From: Chromera velia
Taxonomy: Eukaryota; Sar; Chromeraceae
NCBI GenBank assembly: GCA_018398765.1
Contig: JAHBMJ010004436.1
Coordinates: forward strand, 14,873 to 78,872
Length of the DNA: 64,000 nt
Direction: 5' to 3'
The position numbers were made by a program, and so were the translations under genes. The notes under the pieces are model-generated. The model made no database searches, was not told the origin of the DNA, and worked only from the letters and a program-made list of their open reading frames with translations. Below are positions 36,357 through 47,234 of this stretch, piece by piece. Position 1 is the stretch's first letter; the number at the start of each line of letters is the position of its first letter.

Positions 36357-37550
36357 ACGAAGAAGGAGATGGGAAAAGAAACAAGGGAGTGACACACTAT
36401 CATGGGAACATTCTCCATTATTCATGTTTGTCTCTTTCTCTTTGTGTTGCTCTTATCATCTGCTTTGCTCTCGTCAATCCATCCTTCCTCACCCTTTTCC
36501 TTGACTTTCTTGCGCCTTGCTGCTTAGAAAAAGAAAGAAAGAAAGAAGGAAAGAAAGAAAAGAAGGAAAGAGTGAATGAAAGAATGATTGAATGAATGAA
36601 TGAATGAAAGAAAGAAAGAGAATGAAGGGAAGAAGAAGAAGAAGAAATGAAAGGCTTAGCGAACGAAAAGTGGAACAAGAAGGAATGAAAACAAGGGAAA
36701 GGTAGAAAGAGAAAGAAGAAAAAGGAAATATAGACAACAGCTTGAGAAGTTGCTAACGCACTTCTTCCATGAGGAGGGAGAAGTGTACACTGATTGATGC
36801 ACTGATACCTAGACTGACACACTGATTGACGTAATGACACACTGACGCTGAATGGAATGAGTTGAGGACACTTCCTCTCATATTTTTCTATCTCTCTTTA
36901 TTCTTCTTTTAATGCATCTCCATGTAGATTCTTTTTTCTGTGCCTTGATTCTTATCTTCTCATGCACATTCGATCTCTCCCTGTGTATTCTTGCACACCT
37001 CCTCTCTAAAACGAGTTGGCATATGCATTCATAGGATCTCTTTGTCTTTTCCGACTGCGAAAGTGTTTCTGGTGCTTTCTCCCTAATGTATGCCGAACCA
37101 GAACTACTTTGCGGGAGGAGAGCTCCACTGCGTAGACACCGCCTCTTGAGTACCTGTGGTGTTGTCATTTATTGTTTGCAGAGTGAGTGGATGGATGATG
37201 AGTGAAAGTGTATGACTGGCTGTGGGACGATCTCTACATAAGCTCATATGCAGGGACAGATTCATAAAGCTTTTTGTAGTGACTGATCGCTTACACACGC
37301 CGTCATCCCGTTCTCGTTTACTTGAGGCAGCGATGTTTAAGATGAATGGTTGGCACTCTACGCATACGCTTGTGGCAGTGTCTGACAACCTATGTTGGTC
37401 GTTGCATACCGACTTCTTGTGTGATTCGAATCTGATGCGAGGGAGAAAGGAAAGAGCATCAAGGAGAAATGAAGCGATTGAAATTGAATATAAGACTAGG
37501 TATGAGATCTGAGATCGTGTGTGGATACACGCCTTAGGAGGACAGGCATG
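36357..37550 (+). other. internal non-coding 3' part of the chromovirus fossil
   Basis: Between the chromodomain and the 3' LTR lie GAAA-type purine repeats (36525-36740) and unremarkable sequence. A short purine-rich patch (AGGAGGACAGGCA) directly precedes the 3' LTR and could be the polypurine tract. Confidence 0.6.
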
Positions 37551-37827
37551 TGTGACATGAATGCTCGTAGCCGCGTTGCCTCTAAGCGTTGGCGTGGGCT
37601 GGTTGGTAGCGTTGAGAGAACGTATGAGCCTTCCTTGCCAGACTAAGCGGAAGCGCGCGCACACGTAGCCACTCCAATCGATATAGCTTCAGGATGGCTT
37701 GTGTTCATGGCATCCAGATTGACTATTAGGAGAACCAGACTTTGAAGTAGGACTTCTAGAAAACGCTTCTAGGAACAGACCTTCTTACCTGTTATTTAAA
37801 CCTCGTGCTAGCTATGGTTTCGTTTCA
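37551..37827 (+). repeat. 3' LTR of the chromovirus fossil
   Basis: 277 bp, same length as the 5' LTR, ending CGTTTCA and followed by the target duplication TTCTC. Confidence 0.95.
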
Positions 37828-38300
37828 TTCTCTCTGTGTCTCTTCACTCATCCATAGACCCAATCGGCTTCTATATGTTTCTATTTACACACTTAATCTC
37901 TCTTCATTCATCCACAAGCCTAACCAGCGGCCCAAGCGGCTTTTCTTCAATGACACACAATTGATCTCTCTTCATTCATCCACGGGCCTAAGCAGCTTCT
38001 GTTCACATACTCGTTCTCCTTATCTCGCCTGCATGCCCAAATGGTTTCTGTTCACAAACTCATATATAATCATAAACATACTCACTCTCTCCGTTTCTCT
38101 TCATTCCTCCACCTGCAAGCCTAAGCAGATTCTGTTACTGCACACACTTCCTTTTTATACCCCTCTTTCTCCATACACGTGCATGCCCAAACATTCACCC
38201 ACACGCCCAAACGGCTTCTGTTTACACACTTACTTACCTAGCTTTATCCACAGGCCCAAACAGCTTCTGTTCACATCTCTCCCTTTTGAACTCACCAAGC
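37828..38300 (+). repeat. tandem array of the ~68-bp unit, right part
   Basis: The same CGGCTTCTGTTCACA and CTCTTCATTCATCCACA units as at 30770-31941 resume right after the 3' LTR and fade out near 38300. The retroelement therefore split one pre-existing array. Confidence 0.85.
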
Positions 38301-39122
38301 GCTGGACCCATATACGGTGAACCTTTCCACAACATTTTAAAGTGAATACTATAGCATTCACAATGACACACACTATATATAGACAGTATTTTGCATCCCA
38401 AATCCTCAAGTGGAGGTAGAAGGAAGTCGAGAAACCAAGTGCTGAAGAATAATAAGAGGGGCTAAGTAGAGAGAAAGAAGACAGGCAAAAAGAGGTTCCT
38501 GCAGATCAAATTAACCGTTTTTCCTCTTTGTTAAGCGCACTCAGTCGTGGTGCGGCTTACTCGTAACTCTGTAAGGCGGCATGTCTTAACTTACCACTAA
38601 GCTTGGTAGTATAGTCAAACAACGGAGCAATTCAGAACAGCTTCACTTAGATGGTGTGCTTTATCGCCTTCCTTGAAAACTATACAGATGATCGAATCTA
38701 TATACAATTCCCCTCCATGTGTGTTTTTGCATATGTACCGATACATCAAGGTTAGATAAAAGGTGCATGTTTGCCGAGTATGTTCGCTATGCATGCGCTG
38801 TACAGTTGCCGGAAAGCGCGGGTCCCGAAAGGCAAATGTAACCCGATTTATTGGTAATTCGACTTTTTTTTTCCCATAGGTGCGGCTAACAGATACCATG
38901 GCCGGGGGCCACGGCACGCGCGGACTTCGCGGCCGCGGCGCGGGCGCGCCAGGAATGCACCGCGGGGCCGCGCGCGGGCGGGCGGGGAGGGGTGACAGGG
39001 TCCGCGCGGTCCTATGTACGGCGGTAAAAAAAATAGTTTTAAATTACAATTCTGACCGAAGAATCAAGAAGCTGGGTCTTTCTCCAAAGCCCAAATCATT
39101 TCTTCTCCTCCCTTTCCTGCAG
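38301..39122. other. spacer with a CpG-rich block
   Basis: AT-leaning sequence to about 38880, then an abrupt GC/CpG-rich block at 38897-39010 with many CGCG and GGCGCG steps. This could be the promoter or first exon region of the gene that follows, but I cannot place a start codon. A similar CpG block occurs at 63361-63480. Confidence 0.4.
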
Positions 39123-42100
39123 GTGCCTGGAGGGATCTCGGGAGGACCTTTAACCTGCCCAACCTGGGACACCTGTCGGCAGCCCAAGGAGAAGTGGTGG
39201 GTCACGCGTGTCCGGCCTGTCGACGCGTTTCCTCCGTTGGTGGGCTGACGTCTTTCCCCCTCTGCGTGCAGCCTCTCGAGACTCCCATCGCCCCACGGGA
39301 AGTCGACCGGGACGCTTCTCCTTCTGCAGGTACGTCCCCGATGGATGTGTTTGTCGCTTTTTTGGTTTTCTGCCTGGTCAAGCAGTTCTCCCCAGTCTCT
39401 CCTCTTCATCGGTTCGAGTTGAGGCTGCAGTTCCCTTTCTTTTCGGAGTGTCACCATCCGAAAAAGAAGCGTCATCCGGCTGTCACCACCATTTAAAGGT
39501 GAAAGCAGGGGAACGTGCACAGTGGTGACAGTTGTGACACCATTTTCCAAAACTTTTCTTTTCTATACAGCCCCTATTTCTTTTCTCCACATACTTTTTC
39601 TAAAAAGGTGTCACTAGTGTCACAAGTGTCACCGTGAGGTGCTTTCACCTTCTTGGATTGGTGACACTTCGGTTGGAAGACTGTCACCCGCGGCTGGAAG
39701 TGTCACCTCTCTCTCTTGCCTGTCTGTCTGGCCTCCTTATCAGGCTCGAGCCTTCGAGCTTCTTCTTATTTCTTCTGGGTTGTCTGTCTGCCTTCTCCAA
39801 CGGTCTTGCGGTAGGAACTCTTCCTTCCTCTCCCTCCCGGGCCTCTTGCCGCCCCCCTTCTCCCCCACCTCCTCCTTCTCCCCACTTCTCCTTCTCCTCT
39901 CCCTGCTGTCCGCCCCTGCTTCCCCCTCTCCTCCTGTTGCGATCCCGGACTGCTCATTTCCCTCCTCCTTCCGTTCTCTGTGGCTCTGGGCTCTCTTTTG
40001 TTATGTCTGGTCCTTTCCGCTCTTTCTCTTCTCGCGTCGTGTCTGCTCTTTTCCCGCCCTTTTAGCTGCCCCCGCTTCTCGCACTGGGGGAACGTGTGTT
40101 CTTCTCTCTATGGCCCTTTCCTTTCTTCTCAGCTCGTGTCGACTTTGTTTTTGTGTCCTTGATGCAGATCCATGGGAGCGTCCTGAAGAGACCTTTGCCC
40201 TGCAGAACATGGGGCCGAAGGACGACGTCTGCCCCTACCTGTTTGCAACCCCACGACAAAAGGTGAGCCAGGCGTGCCAGGACCGTTTTTCTGTCCCATC
40301 TTTGTTCGCGTGTCTCCGGCCCCCCTTGCGTGTCTCTATCCTTTTGACCCCCCTGGTACCCTGCGTGCAGCCTCTAGCCATTGCTGGCGCTCCCCTGGAT
40401 GGCCGCGCGAGTCCTGCAGGTGGGTCCGCACGCCAGCTGTCCCCCCTCCATCGGCCCTCCCTTTTTTGGGCTCCCTCCCTGCTTGTCTCTCTCTCTGCCT
40501 GTCGTTTTGTCTGTCCGTCCATTCCTGTCCTGCTTTCCAGTTTCGTGAGCTTGTGTAACCATACCGCTTTCTCTTGTGTGCTGGCCGTCTCTTCACGCGT
40601 TCCTGCTCCGAACCGTTTTGTCTTGGCTCTTTGCAGGTCCCCGCGGGCGTCTTGATAGAAGCCCTGTGGGGAGGAAGGTGTCCGAGTCGAGCCTGGGGCC
40701 CAAGGAGGCAGCCCAAGAGCTTCTTCAAGTGGTGAGTGTAGCGTGCCTGCCCTGATAGTCTCAGGTTCTGTTGACTCGTTCCAAGCAAGACCTTCGCCAC
40801 CGTCTGTGTGTGCAGGCTCTCCAGACCTCCAGTGTGCTGACGGACGAGCGGGGCCCTTCCAAGAGCAGTCAGATTCCTCCTGCAGGTGCGGCTGTACTGC
40901 TTCTTTTTTTTTCTATGTCCAGGCTCTTTCTCTACTCACTTGATGCCCTTGCGTTAGTTTTCTGATTTTCTGGCTTGGCTTCTGTGCTGCTTCGTCTTTT
41001 TTCCCCCCTGCCTTCTGCTTTCGTCCTGTGGGTGCTGACCGTGTATGTGCGCGGTGCAGACTGGGCCTTGTCAGCAATCGACGTGCCCACGCGTACAACG
41101 GGAACTCGTCACCGGACAAGGACGCCTGCCACGCTTTCGTGATGGCGAATCAGGATCTGGCTTTTGCGCTCGGGCCTCTGAACAGAGAGCCAGACAGCAG
41201 CTTCACAGGATTCACTGGGCTTGCAGACGACCAGAGGAGAAGAGAGTTTGTAGAGGGTCTTTTTCCGCGCCCGGCTCCGCAAGGTTGGTCGCCCTTTCGC
41301 CTGCTTATATCCCATCTCTCTGCCTGTACCCACTTGTTTTCCTGTATGTCTGCTTGGCTGACCTCCTAGATCGGTAGGCAGGCCTTCGTGCCTGTCTCTG
41401 TGTACTCTTTCTGTGTTCGATCCGTGGCCGTCAGAGACCTCGGTTCTCTGGTTCTCTCCCGAGTTGCGTGTGACTTGTCTGGCTCAACCTGGCTTCCTCT
41501 TCCCGGTCTTTTTCCTTTTCCGTCGCGACCTCCCCCGAACGAAAAATTCTCCATCATACATTCGGCATCTCCATCTCTTTAAGTTGACATGCGCGGGCTG
41601 TGTGTGGCTCTTGGTTGGGTGTGTCGTGATGGATGGAACCGTCAGGCAGCCTGAACATGCGTGCCGTGAGAGAAGTGCGTGTGTGCCTGCATCGAAAGGT
41701 CTGTTCTCGGGTTTGCGTGGTTTGTCGACATCGCAGTACGTACCTGCGGGCCTTCTCTGTGTTTTTCTCGTTGTCCAAACAGAAAAATCTCCAGCATACA
41801 TTCAGTGTCTCCATTTCTTTAGACGCGTCCTGTGGATGGTGTGGCAGGCACGCTGTTTGATCGGGTGTCCGGCTATGAGGAACGGGTGTCTGATTGCATG
41901 CTAGGTGCGTGCCTGAGTCACCAAGTGTTTAAGGCTGGCAGGGGGTGTCGTGGAGCTTCCCTCTTTTTTCGTCTGCCGTGTCACGCTGTCTGACTGTCCT
42001 TCTCACTCGCAGTCGTTTTCGGCCTGACTTTGAGCTCTGAATGTCTGCTGACCTGGCTCGTCTCTTGTTTCTTTTTTGTTGCCCGAGCATCGCCCGAGCC

Positions 42101-42836
42101 AAAATTTCTCCAGCATACTTTTGACGTTGCTGTCCCCTTTAGATTGGCTGGCTGAGATGAATGACCGGGTAGGTGCTCGTCACTGCTGAAGATAAGGGTC
42201 TTGGGATTGTGCCGTATTTTCTCTACTTCCGAGTCCATGCCTTGTAGCCCCCCTTTTTCTACATTTTCTCCCGAATGGCAGGCAGGCGCACGGGTAAATG
42301 AACATGTCTACGTTTCCCTCTGTGCGGCTTTCTGCTGTTTGACAGGTTTTCCGGATCAGCAACAGTTGGACACATTTGTCGAACAGGTAGTGGCCAGACT
42401 CGCTCAACTCCTGCCAGTGCAGCGTGAACGACATCTTCAAAGACCAGGCGCCGAATAACCCGGCCAACCAACGTCCCCATCTGGAGCTCCCTCACCTTTG
42501 ATGACTACAGACCCGCACAGCGCGCAAGGACGCTTGTCTCCAAGCCAGCACGCCGGATCTGTGAGTGGCGCATCAAGGGTGGGGATGGTCGGTAGCACCC
42601 CGCAAGATCCAAGCGCTGGGCTTCCTTCAGCGTCTGGTGAGAACAGCACCCGCTTGCCAGGGGATAATTCGCAAAACTCAGAGCAAGGTACCTTTGCCGA
42701 GCCACCACTGCGTTTGGTAGTCTACAGTGTCTCCCCAAAACCAAATGCAATCTCTTCTGAAACGGTGATTGGCATGGAGGCGAAGACCGCCGAGAGCGCA
42801 GAGAACCCCCGTCTGATCGACGGGATCGAATTGTGA
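39123..42836 (+). CDS. unrecognised gene built of tandemly duplicated exon modules (boundaries uncertain)
   Basis: Six exons alternate between two types. Type A: 39123-39196, 40168-40262, 40637-40731. Type B: 39272-39329, 40371-40419, 40816-40885. Every A exon enters in phase 1 and leaves in phase 0, and every B exon does the reverse, so the A+B pair can be duplicated without changing the frame. The A peptides share a pattern (AWRDLGRTFNLPNLG; PWERPEETFALQNMG; ...LGPKEAAQELL). B exons start PLE, PLA or ALQ and end in Pro-Ala before a CTGCAG donor. A longer candidate exon near 41060-41282 and three further repeat units (41540-42168) follow. Open sequence then runs toward 42836 (Ser/Pro/Gly-rich). 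I cannot name a domain, nor fix the first exon or the splice phases after 41059. The evidence is the phase regularity and the peptide similarity, not homology. Confidence 0.45.
39449..39706. promoter_or_regulatory. cluster of GTGTCAC/GTGACAC motifs
   Basis: Within about 260 bp in intron sequence the 7-mer GTGTCAC or its reverse complement GTGACAC, and near versions such as CTGTCAC, occurs about ten times. One stretch reads GTGTCACTAGTGTCACAAGT followed by a further GTGTCAC. The rest of the gene lacks such density. It may be a protein-binding cluster or a decayed repeat; function unknown. Confidence 0.4.
41540..42142 (+). repeat. three copies of a conserved intron end followed by short exons
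   Basis: A ~42-bp block (core TTCTCCAGCATACATT, ending near CTTTAG) occurs at 41540-41583, 41781-41822 and 42100-42142. Copies are about 240 and 320 bp apart. Each is followed by a short stretch ending in GG before a GT donor (41618, 41864, 42168). This is a second set of tandem duplications in the same gene. Confidence 0.6.
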
Positions 42837-44016
42837 AGAACATGCGCCGGTCCGATCGCCTTGTCAGTATTATAGACGGAAATGCGAATCACCAGAAAAT
42901 TCTCGGAGAAGATCCTGTTACTTCCTCAGCGGCTGCCTTCCGTTGTGACCTCTTCGAGCACAAGCTAGAGCACAAGTGCACACCGTGTATTGCCATCATC
43001 ATCATCATCATCATACGCCATCACCATCGGCCCATTACTAGGCGTCTAGCGTTCAGCGGTACACACTGGCGCGACAGTTTGTTCTTATGACGGATTAGCG
43101 CAACGACTTTTCAAACCTATTGTATGTTTTCTTTCATGGTAGCTGTCTTATGTTATCTGCTTAACGGCAGCCCTTGCAATAGTCATTCCAAATTGCTATA
43201 TATAAGGATAATTAATGAGTCCAATTGATTTGATTGATTGATTGATTGATATGTTCCGCCCTAATTCTTTTTCCTCCCATTCGCTCGTTCATCACGGATT
43301 TTCTATATCATCACCGCGCCAGCAGCAGTCTAATTATCCCTTTCTACCTTTATCAGTGGGTTAACTCAAAGGGGTACTTTCATAATAATTATAAGTGTTT
43401 ATAGTGACTTTGAATTTCATAATAATTATGGGGAGTCACCTAACTTTGGAAGCCGATTTCTCACCAAAAAATCATTTTCTCAAAAAACGGTTTAAACGAG
43501 TTTATTTGTCTTATAAAGATGAATCTTTTTGGCTGTAAAACTCCTTCAAATTCTTATTTTTTTTATAAGGCCACCCATAATGATTATAAAGATTTTATAG
43601 TCGCTATAATAATGCCATAATAATTAACAAGTTAACCTACTGATGTTATCCCGTTTGTAACTGCTAGTGCTCGAATTATTGAGGCTTCTGCAAGCTTTTT
43701 AGATATACTAGAGAACACACTGCTTATGAAAGTTTCGTTTGACCTGGATGACCCCTTTTTAGGCTTTCCTAGTACGGCACTAGAACATGGTCTCCAAGCC
43801 ACGGGCATTTTGTACTATGTCAAAACACTAGCAAATGTTGGTGGATGGTGGGTATGGGCTCTTCAAACTCCATTTGTGGTTCACCGCCGTTTGTTCCCTT
43901 CCACTGTCCCTTTTTAATATGAATGGCTAGCTTCTTGAGCGCATTACCGAGTCCCGCCTGGGGGGTCATGTAAAAATTCATTTGAGTGCTAATGGTACGC
44001 AACCCCCCCCCCCCCC
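42837..44016. other. AT-rich spacer without a gene
   Basis: An ATC repeat near 42987-43011, then AT-rich sequence with ATTG repeats and many stops. A possible second LINE/SINE-like 3' end lies at 43227-43264. A short open frame at 43726-43917 is not supported by anything else. Confidence 0.6.
43227..43264 (-). repeat. second copy of the possible non-LTR element 3' end
   Basis: On the minus strand AGGGCGGAACATATCAATCA followed by CAAT repeats, differing by one base from the block at 3148-3178. Confidence 0.4.
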
Positions 44017-44612
44017 NNNNNNNNNNNNNNNNNNNNNNNNNNNNNNNNNNNNNNNNNNNNNNNNNNNNNNNNNNNNNNNNNNNNNNNNNNNNNNNNNNNN
44101 NNNNNNNNNNNNNNNNNNNNNNNNNNNNNNNNNNNNNNNNNNNNNNNNNNNNNNNNNNNNNNNNNNNNNNNNNNNNNNNNNNNNNNNNNNNNNNNNNNNN
44201 NNNNNNNNNNNNNNNNNNNNNNNNNNNNNNNNNNNNNNNNNNNNNNNNNNNNNNNNNNNNNNNNNNNNNNNNNNNNNNNNNNNNNNNNNNNNNNNNNNNN
44301 NNNNNNNNNNNNCCCCCAAGACCTTCTCGGTTCGGCATGCAAATGTTTTTCTTAAAAAAAAATTTTTGACACTAATTTTTTTACTGTTTAAAGTCCAAAA
44401 TCATGGTGCTTCAGAACCAGATGACATCTGGAGAAACCATTTGGTGGCTTTTATGTGGCAACCATAGGGATCAACATTGAGCACTTACGGCTTGTCCACC
44501 AGACCCCACTGAGATGAATGTCCAAAAAAGGCTCGATGACACATAAAGACCCCCCCCCCCACTAGAGCCCGTTTGCGTGCCATTGGCATGCAAATAAATT
44601 TTTACATGGCCC
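43960..44612. repeat. inverted repeat flanking the assembly gap
   Basis: The left arm at 43960-44006 contains CATGTAAAAATTCATTTG and then TGGTACGCAA before a C run. The right arm at 44571-44612 is its diverged reverse complement (TTGCGTGCCATTGGCATGCA, then AATTTTTACATG). The arms enclose about 560 bp, including all N bases. This is likely a foldback or TIR element that also stopped the assembly. Confidence 0.55.
44017..44312. other. assembly gap (N)
   Basis: 296 unknown bases, bordered by C homopolymers on both sides. Frames crossing it are meaningless. Confidence 1.
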
Positions 44613-45424
44613 CTAGAGGTCCGTGTACAAACTGCAGTCCTAACCAGGGTTACTAAAACACAACGTACTACAACGTATTACACCGTACTATAATTGTAAC
44701 ACACTTTTAAAAGCGTACAACGTACCGCTACACTCTAGAGTATATATGTTTTTCTGCTTTGCATGGGCCCTACCGTGGCCCTTAGACTGCTTTAGTACCC
44801 CTAGGATACCCTTAAGGCCCCTATATGACCACTATTATCATTATGAAGCATATATATGATTATAACACCATTCAAACGACATTTAGATATGATCGATTCT
44901 GAGTCATTTTTGATACTGATTAAAGTCTGATTCTCAGTGATAATCTGATCTCGAGTGATTCATGGTCCTATACCGTTGTAGCTCTCGGGGGGAAGGGGGG
45001 TACCGCAATGGGAGCGAACTCACAAACACTGTTCATATCGCTGAGGTGGATGAACAGGAGGTCGGAGGCTAGGTTGGAGGTCCCGATCGGCAGACGAACT
45101 GAATACGTTAATCAATGTCTACAAATTCCCTCTCCTCCCCCTCAGTCTGTTTTTGTTTTTTTAGAACTTTACATAAACTTTACAGTATATATATCCCCTG
45201 AGTTTAAAATGGTCTCTAGCCCTAGCTCCTAATCTAACTCCAGACTTTTTCTGTTTTTGAGTCTAGTCTCAAGATGTCTCAGGCTCTCATATACTATGAT
45301 GACTTGATTTAGTGAAAAAAAATTCTGAAAGACAATTTTTTAACTTAACGGCTAGTCCAGTGACTAGTTTAAACTACAGTTTAAAAATATAAAACACTTT
45401 CCAAACTTAGGACGATCATGCTGG

Positions 45425-45604
45425 CTAAATACTTTTCTCTAGACTTGTCTTCATCCTGCTGCTGCTGCTGTCCCTGCAGGCCGGCAAGAGATGTGCGCAC
45501 ATCTCTGATTCTTCAAGCAGATCAGATTTTCTCTCGGCAACTTCAAGCACTGTCATTCCGTTCTCATCGACAGCGTTCACGTCAATTCCGTGATGAGCAT
45601 CGAT
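45425..45604 (-). CDS. ankyrin-repeat-like terminal exon, fragment
   Basis: On the minus strand an acceptor (ttgcgcag) at 45605 is followed by DAHHGIDVNAVDENGMTVLE, then VAERKSDLLEESEMCAHLL, and a stop at 45425. DVNAVDENGMTVLEVA fits the loop and first helix of an ankyrin repeat. Neighbouring exons are not identifiable, so this may be a gene remnant. It lies about 175 bp downstream of the next gene's stop, on the same strand. Confidence 0.35.
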   Translation of the reverse strand: MDAHHGIDVNAVDENGMTVLEVAERKSDLLEESEMCAHLLPACRDSSSSRMKTSLEKSI

Positions 45605-45780
45605 CTGCGCAATTTGTACTTTCTTGTGTAAGTCGATATCCAATCCATTTGGACGATCATCACTCAACTTTGAAGGCTATATGGTGCAAAGCAGTGCTGT
45701 ACAAATTGTCTGTCGCATGCAAGTCAGCGTTTTTGGTGATTCAGATTTGATAGGGGGATTTAGACAGGACCCTGGTCTTC

Positions 45781-47234
45781 TTAGCCACTTGAGGCAGAGC
45801 CGGAAGCGGAGGCAGAGGCCATGTCTGCGTCGTTCTCTTCGTCGCCGTCTGCCTTCGAGGCCTCTTTCAGTTTCTTTATATCCTTGATAATGGTCTGGAT
45901 CTCATCGAGGGAGTCCGACCTCATGTCCATTTTACGTTTGATGGACATGCGGGGATGCAGAGGGTTTGTGTCGATCACGTCCATGTCGAATTCGGCCTTG
46001 AAATGGACTGCCGAGATCTTGTAGGAGCCTACACCAATTCTGTCCTTCAAAGCATGACCTTGTCCTTCCTTTGCCAGAACTTTCTCGAACTTCTTGTTGA
46101 TGACGTTGTGGGTTGTGTCGGACACCTGGACCGGCAGTTCGATCTTCAAGTTGAGGGTGGCGCTGGCTTGAGTGACGGCAGTTGACGCTTTGTCATGATC
46201 CACCTGAGGGCTGCACACAGATGTATTAGTGCGCAGAGGGAAAGAAGAAGGGGTGAAAAATCTACACCAAGTCTACTACATAGGTGCTTTTAGGCAGAGC
46301 GTTCGTCATGCCTCGGTTATCACCTATTGTTTGACTCTTCGATCTTTCAGTCGGTTGGCTGGCTGGAGGGATTGGCTGGGTATCTTTCGAGGCTAGTTTC
46401 GAGGGGAGATAGCTAGATGGCTGAAGGCTGGAGGGAATGGAGGTGGGTTGGCTCGACGGCTGAAGGCTGGAGGGAATGGAGCTGGGTTGGCTGGACGGCT
46501 GAAGGCTGGAGGGAATGGAGGTGGGTTGGCTGGACGGCTGAAGGCTGGAGGGAATGGAGGTGGGTCGGCTGGACGGCTGAAGGTGGGTTGGCTGGACGGC
46601 TGAAGGCTGGAGGGAATGGAGCCTCAGGTGGGTTGGTTGGACGGCTGAAGGCTGGAAGGAATGGGGGTGGGTTGGCTGGACGGCTGAAGGCTGGAGGGAA
46701 TGGAGCTGGGTTGGCTGGACGGCTGAAGGCTGGAGGGAATGGAGGTGGGTGACGGCTGAAGGCTGGAAGGAATGGAGGTGGGTTGGCTGGACGGCTGAAG
46801 GCTGGAGGGAATGGAGGTGGGTCGGCTGGACGGCTGAAGGCTAGAGAGAATGGAGGTGGGTTACCTCAGTCTGCATGGACAGCTTGCCGTAGACGGGAGG
46901 GAAACTGAGGGAAAGGCAGTGGCTGGGGAGGGACCGACCTTTTGGGCAGAGGCGATGACCTGCATTCAAAACCGTCAATGATATCAGACATTCAGGATTC
47001 ATGCAGGGAGATGAAGCAGCACTCAGCAGCACGTGACAATGGTGACATGCATTCGATGGAAGCTGGTAATTGATGGACTGACTTGATTGAAAAGTCTGAT
47101 GCCACGAGGGCCGCTTCCACTGCTCTCGTTTCTTCAGGGCCACTGCGGTTGTAATCAATGGACTCCATGGCCACCTGCTGGAGTTGGGGGAGCATCTCGA
47201 GGGCAGCCGAGGAGATCGAGGCGCCGTCTGACAT
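45781..47234 (-). CDS. unrecognised small acidic-tailed protein, three exons
   Basis: Exons 47234-47083, 46959-46939 and 46210-45781 join in phase to 200 codons plus TAA. The middle exon is only 21 bases. The N-terminus is helical-looking (MSDGASISSAALEMLPQLQQ). The main exon is rich in alternating hydrophobic residues suggesting beta strands (ATLNLKIELPVQV; ISAVHFKAEFDMDVIDTNPL). It then has a Lys-rich helix (IIKDIKKLKEAS) and a short acidic/Ala-Ser tail. I do not recognise the family. Intron 2 contains a 39-bp minisatellite. All introns are GT-AG and the model is phase-consistent, which supports a real gene. It lies wholly inside the hAT-like bounded segment. Confidence 0.65.
46413..46860 (+). 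repeat. 39-bp minisatellite in an intron
   Basis: About eleven copies of a unit with core GGCTGAAGGCTGGAGGGAAT followed by GGAGGTGGGTTGGCTGGAC, some shortened by internal deletion. Because 39 is divisible by three the + strand is artificially open (Trp/Glu-rich frame). Confidence 0.95.

Larger units (their letters stand above)
31942..37827 (+). mobile_element. Ty3/gypsy-type LTR retrotransposon (chromovirus group), fossil
   Basis: The element has 277-bp LTRs at both ends that begin TG and end CA, and a perfect 5-bp target duplication TTCTC (31937-31941 and 37828-37832). In order it carries a gag-like region with a CCHC zinc knuckle, an aspartic protease motif, an RNase H segment, an integrase core and a C-terminal chromodomain. 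Integrase followed by a chromodomain marks the chromovirus branch of Ty3/gypsy. The coding region is broken in several places, so this is a dead copy. The two LTRs differ at about 33 of 277 positions by my eye count, almost all transitions. That indicates an old insertion and probably cytosine deamination. It landed inside a tandem array. Confidence 0.93.

Noticed and set aside
43820-44467. Frames crossing the assembly gap
   Set aside because: Nearly all their codons are N, so no protein is implied.
46417-46752. Trp/Glu-rich repeat protein frame on +
   Set aside because: It is the 39-bp minisatellite (divisible by three) inside an intron of a minus-strand gene.
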